Below, in pieces: positions 6,882-13,252 of a DNA stretch of 16,230 nt; position 1 is the first letter of the stretch; the number at the start of each line of letters is the position of its first letter. Both the position numbers and the translations under genes were made by a program. The stretch spans positions 1-16,230 of the forward strand of contig DIHT01000082.1 in NCBI GenBank assembly GCA_002420305.1, written 5' to 3'. Origin of the DNA: Akkermansiaceae bacterium UBA5689. Lineage in GTDB: Bacteria; Verrucomicrobiota; Verrucomicrobiia; Verrucomicrobiales; Akkermansiaceae. The notes under the pieces are model-generated. The model did no database searches, was not told the DNA's origin, and saw nothing but the letters and a program-made list of their open reading frames with translations.

Positions 6882-8636
6882 TCACATTCTCTCAGGAACT
6901 TCAATGCCGAGCAACTGGAGCCCCTGACGGAGAACACGGGCAGTTAATTCGCAGAGGGCGAGACGCGTATCCTTGATGACCCCCTCCGATTTCAGAACAG
7001 GGCACGACTGAAAGAACGAATGGTAGGCGCGAGCGAGCTCAAGGAGATATCCTGCAAGAAGATTTGGTCGAAATCCCTCTAGCACGACGGGAACCATTTC
7101 GCCAAAGCGCACCAGCATTCTTGCAAGATGCAGCTCTCTCTCCTCGGAAAGCTCGAGAGCAGCGCCGTCAGGAACATAATCCCCTCCCAACTTCGCGAAA
7201 ATAGAACGGCATCTCACATAGCTGTATTGCAGATACGGGGCCGTGTCTCCCTCCATGGACACCATTTTATCGAGATCAAAAATATAATCAGAAGTCCGAT
7301 GGTGGGAGAGCTCCATAAACTTGATCGCGCTGATTCCTATTAACTCAGCGAGAGCATCCCGTTCCTCCTGCTTTTCGACCCGAGAGCGCCCCTCCGAACT
7401 TTTCCTTGCCGCTTCGACTGCATCGTCAAGCAGGTCGCTCAGGAGAGGCAGATCCCCAGAGCGGGTCTTCAGCGGTTTACCATCCTTCCCCAGAATCGTT
7501 CCGAACGAGACATGCTCGAGGCCCATTCGGCATCCGCGTCGCGCCGCAACGGCGAAGAGCTGCCTGAAATGATCCCCCTGTCGGTGATCTACGACATACC
7601 AGGCCGCATCTGCCTTAAGCTCCTCCAGCCGAAAATCAACTGTCGCAATATCAGTAGTGGCATAATTAAAACCTCCATCGCTCTTTCTCACAATCATGGG
7701 CTTATCCTCCCAATCTCCATCCTTCTGAATCTTGAACGGGTCAACTCCGGGATCCTCTAACCCTGCCGAGAACACGCACATCGCTCCGTCACTCTCACGT
7801 GCTAATCCCTCCTCCACGAGGTCATCAACTACATCGGAGAGGCGGTCGTTGTAGGAGCTCTCTCCCAGCCAGTGATCAAAAGACACTCCCAGTCGATCGT
7901 AGATAACCTCGAGCCCCTCCCGTGAAAGACTCACGCACTCTCGCCATATCGAAAGGTTCTCCTCGTCCCCCTGCTGAAGGGCAACCAACTCCTTCCTGCA
8001 TTCTTCCCTTACCGCATCATCTTCACCACATCTCTCACTGGCAGCCCGGTAAAGTCTGAGGAGCTCGTTGAGCGGATTGTCTCCAAGAGACTTCCGATCA
8101 AGCGACCGCTTCCACGCCCAGATCACCATCCCAAACTGCGTCCCCCAGTCCCCGATGTGGTTGTCACTGATAACATCATGGCCCAAAAAACGCCCAATGC
8201 GGGCCAAGCTGTCTCCAATAAAGGTTGAGCGGAGGTGCCCGACATGCATGGGCTTGGCCACGTTCGGCGCACTGAAATCAATCACAACCCGGCGTGGACT
8301 CTCCACAGGTTCCACCCCGAGTCGATCGTCATCCAGCAGCCCGCTGAGCTGTTCCGCATAAGCAGGAGCGCTTACCCGAAAATTAAGAAAACCGGGCCCC
8401 GCAATTTCCACCTCTCCAATATCGTCAACTTCGATAGAGGCCTTCAGAGCCTCTGCGAGATCTCTCGGGCTACGCTTTGCACTCTTGGAGAGAACCATGG
8501 CGACATTTGACTGGTAGTCGCCAAAACGTAAGTCAGCAGCATGACTGAGACTCGCTCTCCCTGCGTCTGCTTCGTCAATACCGCAATCTACACATGCAGC
8601 TCTCAGCCGCTCTTGAAGAACCCTTAAAAGTGTCAT
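6882..8636 (-). CDS. argS: Arginyl-tRNA synthetase
   Basis: ArgS is a class I synthetase that attaches arginine to tRNA-Arg. The 584 residues are normal for bacteria. An N-terminal Add1-like tRNA-binding domain (about 1-90) has FGDYQSNVAM. The catalytic Rossmann fold carries the HIGH box as HVGHLRST (131-138) within SAPNVAKPMHVGHLRST, followed by DNHIGDWGTQFG (158-169). In place of KMSKS it has GKDGKPLKTRSG (383-394), typical of ArgS. The C-terminal DALR anticodon-binding domain ends with YHSFF and a short helical tail. The stop lies 15 bp before the preferred proB start, so argS, proB and proA look like one operon. No T-box-like leader is evident in the 92 bp upstream. Confidence 0.97.
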   Translation of the reverse strand: MTLLRVLQERLRAACVDCGIDEADAGRASLSHAADLRFGDYQSNVAMVLSKSAKRSPRDLAEALKASIEVDDIGEVEIAGPGFLNFRVSAPAYAEQLSGLLDDDRLGVEPVESPRRVVIDFSAPNVAKPMHVGHLRSTFIGDSLARIGRFLGHDVISDNHIGDWGTQFGMVIWAWKRSLDRKSLGDNPLNELLRLYRAASERCGEDDAVREECRKELVALQQGDEENLSIWRECVSLSREGLEVIYDRLGVSFDHWLGESSYNDRLSDVVDDLVEEGLARESDGAMCVFSAGLEDPGVDPFKIQKDGDWEDKPMIVRKSDGGFNYATTDIATVDFRLEELKADAAWYVVDHRQGDHFRQLFAVAARRGCRMGLEHVSFGTILGKDGKPLKTRSGDLPLLSDLLDDAVEAARKSSEGRSRVEKQEERDALAELIGISAIKFMELSHHRTSDYIFDLDKMVSMEGDTAPYLQYSYVRCRSIFAKLGGDYVPDGAALELSEERELHLARMLVRFGEMVPVVLEGFRPNLLAGYLLELARAYHSFFQSCPVLKSEGVIKDTRLALCELTARVLRQGLQLLGIEVPERM

Positions 8637-8728
8637 CTGGAATTCGCTATGTTTAATGCACGCTGTAATCGAGCTTTGCTTTAACGTAAGAAGACTAACA
8701 TTTTAGTTGTCTGGGCGGCGAACAGAAT

Positions 8729-9199
8729 TCAATCGAGTTCTAATTCGCACTGCTCAAGCGCCCTCAGCAAATCGCCGGCGGTAGACGCCTCTGTCATTTT
8801 CTCCCTAACGGCATGCTGGGAGAACAAGCGCGCAATAACAGCAAGAGTCTGCAGGTGGGAATTGGGCTGATTTTCGGGCACCACAAGAAGAATGACGAAG
8901 TGAACCACCGCGTTGTCACAGGCATTGAAGTCAATTCCGCTCCGCGACCGACCAAACAGAGCAACCGGATCATTCAAGCTGTCCGAATAGCAATGGGGAA
9001 TTGCCACCCCGTGTCCAATACCAGTACTGACGCGCTCCTCCCTCGCAGCAAGAGCTTCAACCACTGCTCCCTGCGATGGTTCGGAGAGGTCTCCGGCAGC
9101 AACAAGATGGCCAACCATCTCCTCAAGAACCTCATCACGTGTGCCCGCGCTCATATCCGGGATGACGCGGCGCTCCGAAAGAAGCGATACAATATTCAT
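8729..9199 (-). CDS. ptsN: Stand-alone PTS EIIA domain protein (EIIA-Ntr / fructose type)
   Basis: This is a single PTS EIIA type-2 domain of 156 residues, the size of PtsN (EIIA-Ntr). Members take a phosphate on one histidine from an NPr/HPr-like carrier and mostly act as regulators rather than sugar transporters when no EIIB or EIIC is attached. The phosphorylation site is His69 in STGIGHGVAIPHC. The flanking AAREERVSTGIG and the later LQTLAVIARLFSQ helix also match. No EIIB, EIIC, HPr, EI or rpoN gene is in the window. It lies 92 bp upstream of argS on the same strand, so it may or may not share that transcript. The Trk potassium genes lie about 0.7 kb away; in E. coli, EIIA-Ntr binds TrkA. 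The ptsN symbol is by family and is not proven. Confidence 0.85.
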   Translation of the reverse strand: MNIVSLLSERRVIPDMSAGTRDEVLEEMVGHLVAAGDLSEPSQGAVVEALAAREERVSTGIGHGVAIPHCYSDSLNDPVALFGRSRSGIDFNACDNAVVHFVILLVVPENQPNSHLQTLAVIARLFSQHAVREKMTEASTAGDLLRALEQCELELD

Positions 9200-9326
9200 G
9201 ATGACGAAGTGGCGTTGACCATCTCCGAGAGCCGGTTAACGCCAATAGGCAGGGCAAGCAAGGGTTTTCCCTTCAGAAACAGGATCCAACTTGACCTACA
9301 TGATGCCCGGCAGGACATTCTACCGC

Positions 9327-9827
9327 ATGCGCTTGTGCCGCTTTATCTCCATCCTCGCCGCCGGACTCATTCTGAATTCCTGTGGAACCCTGCGGCCAAA
9401 CTATGGCCCAGCCAACATGGGAGGACCCGAGCAGGAGGAGCGCAGGGAAACGATTAATTCGGAGACAACAGGAAATTTTTACATCGGACGACGATATCAC
9501 GTGAACCGGACATGGTGGTGGGGCTATCTGCGTAAACCGGGGGAACCATGGTCAAAGGCTAAGCTCACCGTTTTCAACCAGAGCCTGATGCGGGCTCCGG
9601 ACAACCTTCCTCAGGACGGTCCCAGCGATGCCCGCTACGCCTATGACCACAATTACGAGTATCGCATCTGGGGAAGCTATACGGGAGAAACGGTCTACGA
9701 GCCTAATAGCAACCAATTTCTACCGGAATTTCGCTTAAAGAACTATGAACTCCTGAAAACGAATCCCGGATGGCTATTTCACCCGAGCGATCACTACGAT
9801 CCTCACAGACTCACCCTGCACCCGTAG
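9327..9827 (+). CDS. Hypothetical lipoprotein of unknown function
   Basis: The protein starts with a lipoprotein signal peptide: Arg residues, the hydrophobic run FISILAAGLIL, then a lipobox-like LNSC with Cys19. The mature part has about 147 residues, is soluble, and is rich in Tyr, Trp, Pro and Asn. Recognisable stretches are GPANMGGPEQEERRETINSE, TGNFYIGRRYHVNRTWWWGY, NYEYRIWGSYTG and a tail reading NPGWLFHPSDHYDPHRLTLHP. I recall similar uncharacterised proteins in Verrucomicrobiota but cannot name a domain or function. It should be anchored in the outer or inner membrane by lipid. The start is uncertain: in-frame TTG at 9291 has a well-spaced AGGA, ATG at 9300 is also possible, and ATG at 9327 gives the most typical signal peptide. 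It is divergent from the EIIA gene and convergent with trkH. Confidence 0.8.
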   Translation: MRLCRFISILAAGLILNSCGTLRPNYGPANMGGPEQEERRETINSETTGNFYIGRRYHVNRTWWWGYLRKPGEPWSKAKLTVFNQSLMRAPDNLPQDGPSDARYAYDHNYEYRIWGSYTGETVYEPNSNQFLPEFRLKNYELLKTNPGWLFHPSDHYDPHRLTLHP

Positions 9828-9880
9828 GAAAAGCATTCACCTGACCGCGACGTCTCTTCCGTGATCTGCAGCATTTCGAT

Positions 9881-11362
9881 CTAATACTTTTTCCAGACTG
9901 CTGGAACAAAAAACACGAGGATCGCATAGAGCTCCAATCGGCCCATGATCATAAGGAGCGAAAGAAACAACTGCGTGGATGGCTGAAAGTGCCCGTAGTT
10001 ATCCGTGGGGCCAACATCACCGTAGCCCGGGCCGATATTTCCAAAGGTGGCTAGCACCGCAGATACCGTCGTGCCGAAATCGATCCCCTGAGAAGTCTCG
10101 ATTACCGCCACCACCACCATTGAGCCAAGAGACATCAGAGCAAAGATCGCAATAAATAGAACGGTCTGAGCACGAGCCACGTCATCGATCTGGTTCCCAT
10201 TCACCTTCATCCCCATGATCTGATTGGGGCGAAACGCCTTCACGACTTCCTGCCAGGCAGCCCGAATGAGAAGAATCAGTCGACTAACCTTCAAGCCCCC
10301 CGAGGTGGATCCTGCACACCCACCAACCAGCATCAGGGCGAGGATGATGAAATAGGTTGCCACGGGCCACTGCTCATAATTTGCCGTCACGTATCCCGTC
10401 GTGGAAGCGATTGAAACAATAGTGAAAACGGCACCTCGCAGAGCCTCCAGGGCACCCATCCCGCCGCCCATCGTTCCCACGGCCCAGGCTGCCAGAATTC
10501 CCATCACAACAAGCAGGAAATACCACCGCACTTCCTCCAGTCGCCGTAACTCTTTCCACCGCCCCGACTTAATTACGACATAGATCAGAAAACTCGTGCT
10601 CCCAAGAAACATGAAGATTGCCATCCAGATCTCAATCAGCAACCCGTTCGCAAAATTGGAAAAATAGGCAATGCTCTCGTTGTGCGGGCTGAATCCCCCG
10701 GTTGCCACTGTCGTAAACGAGTGCGCGACAGCATCGAACCAGCCGAGCCCAAGCCCCTTCAGACCGAGAAGACAAACTACGGTGAGAGCAACATATACTA
10801 TCAGGAAATTGAGCGCGGTGTCATGAATCCTTGCCGTAGTGGCCTGCTCTGACTGGAAGGAGGACTCGTTCCTGAACAGAAACTTGGCGCCTCCACTTCC
10901 CGAGAGGAGCGCGACGAAAAGCACAAGAATTCCCAACCCTCCAAGCCACTGCATGACAGAGCGCCAGAGCAAAATCGCCCGGGGCCATTCGGTTAGATCA
11001 GATATCACGGTAGCCCCCGTCGTCGTAAACCCTGACACCGACTCGAAGAGAGCTGCTGCAGGAGAGAGGTTGGGTTCTCCAATCACAAAAGGGATAGCTC
11101 CAAGAACCGCACTGAAAACCCAACCAAGTCCAACAATTAAGATCCCCTCCCGGCGCGGGATTCTGTTCGACAGCTTACCTCCGGACACAATAAGGATTAT
11201 CCCCAGTAGAAAACTGACACCTGCCGCAACCAATAAGGGCATCAGCCCCCGGCTCCCAACATCGTGAGGGTCAAGATAGGCAAAGAGCCCACAAACAAGC
11301 ATGGCCACGCTCTCCAAAGTGAAGAGCACTCCAAGAACCCTCGCCATCACCCGGAAATTCAT
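9881..11362 (-). CDS. trkH: Trk-type potassium uptake protein, pore subunit TrkH
   Basis: TrkH is the inner-membrane K+ channel-like pore that TrkA gates. The 493-residue protein is strongly hydrophobic, with a fourfold membrane-pore-membrane plan. The four selectivity-loop regions are visible as TTTGAT (113-118), VATGGFS (about 219-225), ASTTGY (319-324) and ATFGNIGPG (438-446). GGCAGSTSGGLK (347-358) is the intramembrane loop region known in this family, and MGRLELY (473-479) is the conserved C-terminal mark. I chose the ATG at 11362 because GGAG lies 7 nt upstream and the protein then starts MNFRVMARVLG, as TrkH proteins usually do; the frame is open 15 codons further. The ATG overlaps the stop of a preceding small ORF (ATGA). 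trkA lies upstream in the same operon. Confidence 0.96.
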   Translation of the reverse strand: MNFRVMARVLGVLFTLESVAMLVCGLFAYLDPHDVGSRGLMPLLVAAGVSFLLGIILIVSGGKLSNRIPRREGILIVGLGWVFSAVLGAIPFVIGEPNLSPAAALFESVSGFTTTGATVISDLTEWPRAILLWRSVMQWLGGLGILVLFVALLSGSGGAKFLFRNESSFQSEQATTARIHDTALNFLIVYVALTVVCLLGLKGLGLGWFDAVAHSFTTVATGGFSPHNESIAYFSNFANGLLIEIWMAIFMFLGSTSFLIYVVIKSGRWKELRRLEEVRWYFLLVVMGILAAWAVGTMGGGMGALEALRGAVFTIVSIASTTGYVTANYEQWPVATYFIILALMLVGGCAGSTSGGLKVSRLILLIRAAWQEVVKAFRPNQIMGMKVNGNQIDDVARAQTVLFIAIFALMSLGSMVVVAVIETSQGIDFGTTVSAVLATFGNIGPGYGDVGPTDNYGHFQPSTQLFLSLLMIMGRLELYAILVFFVPAVWKKY

Positions 11363-11526
11363 ACTTTGTCTCCACGAAATTCCCCCGAGATCTGCGGATT
11401 CAGCCAAACGCTCTTCCTCGACGTAGCTTCAAAAAAGTTCAGCAGCGTAGAAGGCTCAACCATGCCATTTGGCAACAGACTGGAAGCTTCTTTCCAGAGC
11501 TCAGCAGGCTTTAATTCGTCCAACAT
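11359..11526 (-). CDS. Small ORF between trkA and trkH, 55 aa, unknown function
   Basis: A 55-codon frame on the operon strand begins with ATG 33 bp after the trkA stop and ends in TGA, sharing ATGA with the trkH start. It starts MLDELKPAELWKEASSLLPN and ends QISGEFRGDKV. It is soluble, without a signal peptide or membrane segment, with likely amphipathic helices around ELWKEASSLL and LLNFFEATSR. Supporting it are the exact fit in the trkA-trkH gap, the 4-nt overlap typical of translational coupling, and ordinary-looking codon and residue use. A stop codon abuts the 5' side, so the ATG is the only likely start. Its Shine-Dalgarno is weak (ACGGAA, about 8 nt away). I do not recognise the family. 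The role may be to couple translation, or to modulate the transporter. Confidence 0.6.
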   Translation of the reverse strand: MLDELKPAELWKEASSLLPNGMVEPSTLLNFFEATSRKSVWLNPQISGEFRGDKV

Positions 11527-11559
11527 TCAAGTATTCCGTCTCAATTCCAGAAGATCTGC

Positions 11560-12975
11560 TCAGTGCAATAGCTTGAGCAATTTCTTGAGAGCCTTCAGCG
11601 AAACCATCGCGTAGATATGATCTCCAGCCTCTAAGAGGTCGTCGGGTCCGGGAACAATGGCTTTCCCTTCTCGAATAAGCCCTACTAGTACTGACCCGGC
11701 CGGCCACGAAATGTCACGAACAGTTGATCCCACCACCTTTGCCTTTCTCCCCACATCGGTTCCGATCAACTTCCCAGCCATCAACTTTCGCACGACGTAG
11801 TATTTTTCCTCCGTCAGGTGCCGCTCAATGTAGCGTCTCGTAGCCTCCCGGGGGCTGACCGCCGCTACCACGCCGAACTGCCGTCCCCCTGAGCTTATCG
11901 CCCGGGCGTAGTCAGCACGATGAATAATCGTCAGGCACTTCTTGGCGCCTAGGTTATTCGCCTGTAGACAGGTCATCACGTTATCTTCGTCACTCGAGCT
12001 GGCGGCTACAAAGAAATCTGCTTGCCCTACCTGCTCCTCCTCCAGCGCGGCAAGCTCAGTGGCATCAGCATTAATCACCGTGGTTTTTCCAAGGCGTTCG
12101 GTAAGGCGCTTACAGATCTTACCATCTTTTTCGAAGATTCGAACCCGGCAGTGTTCCCAGCTCTGCAACATCTGAGCCAACGCGAACCCATATTCCCCTC
12201 CACCGAAGATGACGACCCGCATCGTCTCGGCTTTTTTGCCGCCCTTCTGGAGAATTTCCGCAAGATCTCGAAGCCGCGCACTTTCCCCTGCGATGGTAAC
12301 TTCATCTCCCTCCTCGATTACCGCCTCGCTGTCTGGCACAAAGCCTTCTTCCTTTCGCGTGATCGCCGCCACTCTGGTTCTTGCTGGGAACTTGAGATTA
12401 TTCAGACTTTTACCGACCGCGTCACTCTTCGCTCCAACCCTCACTTGCTGAACCTCGATCTTGCCACCGGCAAGCTCCTCCACCCACAACGAGTCTGGAT
12501 TCCGGATAAACTTTGCGAGATCGATCGCAGTAAGCCGCTCGGAGCTGAACAAATCATCGATCCCAAAGTGACCTGCGAGGTCAAACATCGGAAGGTCACG
12601 TTGCAACTCCGGATGGATTCGGCACATCACGAGATTCACGCCATGAGCCTTGGCGATAGAGGCACTGACAAGATTCACCGTATTCTTGCTGGTGAGAGCG
12701 AGGAAGAGGTCACACTTCGCGATGTTGGCCCGGCCGAGGGCTTCAACGGTGCCGCCGTCAGCACAAATCACCTTCGCGTCGATAACTCGTTCCATCTCCG
12801 CTACCAACTGCGGATCCGAGTCAATCACTGTGACACTGTAGGACTCACGGAGCTTTTCGCCTTGGGTCCCGAGAAGAGCAAGACCCTGCGAAAGCTCTAT
12901 GGCCAAGTGCCGGCCAATCTCTCCGGCTCCGACGATGATTATGTTCATATGAACAAATTTCTGGCTGAGGTGCAT
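11560..12975 (-). CDS. trkA: Trk system potassium uptake regulatory subunit TrkA
   Basis: TrkA is the cytoplasmic, nucleotide-binding ring subunit that gates TrkH. The protein has the duplicated RCK plan. The first Rossmann fold is MNIIIVGAGEIGRHLA with GAGEIG at 16-21, followed by a VTVIDSD strand and the first TrkA-C domain (about residues 170-240). The second Rossmann fold starts at MRVVIFGGGEYG, followed by the second TrkA-C domain with AGDHIYAMV near the end. The total of 471 residues is close to the usual 455-460, with about 15 extra residues (GLALLGTQGEKLRES) after the first helix. The start is debatable: ATG at 12975 has GGTGA/GGAG upstream, while ATG at 12948 begins right at the Rossmann strand but lacks a Shine-Dalgarno. 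It heads the operon trkA, small ORF, trkH. Confidence 0.95.
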   Translation of the reverse strand: MHLSQKFVHMNIIIVGAGEIGRHLAIELSQGLALLGTQGEKLRESYSVTVIDSDPQLVAEMERVIDAKVICADGGTVEALGRANIAKCDLFLALTSKNTVNLVSASIAKAHGVNLVMCRIHPELQRDLPMFDLAGHFGIDDLFSSERLTAIDLAKFIRNPDSLWVEELAGGKIEVQQVRVGAKSDAVGKSLNNLKFPARTRVAAITRKEEGFVPDSEAVIEEGDEVTIAGESARLRDLAEILQKGGKKAETMRVVIFGGGEYGFALAQMLQSWEHCRVRIFEKDGKICKRLTERLGKTTVINADATELAALEEEQVGQADFFVAASSSDEDNVMTCLQANNLGAKKCLTIIHRADYARAISSGGRQFGVVAAVSPREATRRYIERHLTEEKYYVVRKLMAGKLIGTDVGRKAKVVGSTVRDISWPAGSVLVGLIREGKAIVPGPDDLLEAGDHIYAMVSLKALKKLLKLLH

Positions 12976-13029
12976 TTTCTCCTCACCTTCGTCGCATGCG
13001 AGCAAAATCGATCCAAAAGGAATGGATTA

Positions 13030-13042
13030 ATTGATTATCAAT
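13030..13042. promoter_or_regulatory. 13-bp palindrome and possible -10 box upstream of trkA
   Basis: ATTGAT-T-ATCAAT is a perfect 6-1-6 inverted repeat 55 bp upstream of the preferred trkA start. On the trkA strand it contains GATAAT, five of six bases of a sigma-70 -10 box; the hexamer 17 bp further upstream is AATACA, a poor -35. An operator overlapping the -10 would fit repression, but a palindrome of this size turns up by chance in a window this long. Confidence 0.25.
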
Positions 13043-13193
13043 GTTTTATGATGAAATGTATTCGGCCACGGAGTTCTACCGCCTCACCTCGTTGAGGAAT
13101 CATAAGGGATCCAACCTCGCTGAGCGCCCATGAGCGGCAGTCAGTCTTGCCGTCTGAGACGATGTGACCTATTTGTTATTCGTGCGCTTAATA

Positions 13194-13222
13194 TTGAACG
13201 TAAACCGCACATATTTCAGTAT
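13194..13222 (+). promoter_or_regulatory. Weak candidate promoter for the TPR gene
   Basis: TTGAAC at 13194-13199 and CAGTAT at 13217-13222 are 17 bp apart, upstream of the GTG at 13253. The -35 matches the consensus well and the -10 poorly. The remainder of the 277-bp intergenic stretch between trkA and this gene (12976-13252) contains a small hairpin (CGGCA at 13135-13139 with TGCCG at 13148-13152) and no recognisable RNA gene. Confidence 0.2.
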
Positions 13223-13252
13223 TCCTAAAGAATCTAACGCCGCGCTTAACCT

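Noticed and set aside
8813..9457. Rightward frame of 214 codons overlapping the EIIA gene and the start of the lipoprotein gene
   Set aside because: It has an unconvincing composition (many Arg, His, Asn) and conflicts with two better-supported genes.
12022..13095. Long rightward open frame (357 codons) antisense to trkA
   Set aside because: It mirrors trkA codon periodicity, has no domain or plausible start context, and trkA on the other strand is unmistakable.
13041..13133. 30-codon frame (starting MFYDEMYSATEF) in the trkA-TPR intergenic region
   Set aside because: It has no nearby Shine-Dalgarno, is not linked to a neighbour by overlap, and is short enough to arise by chance.
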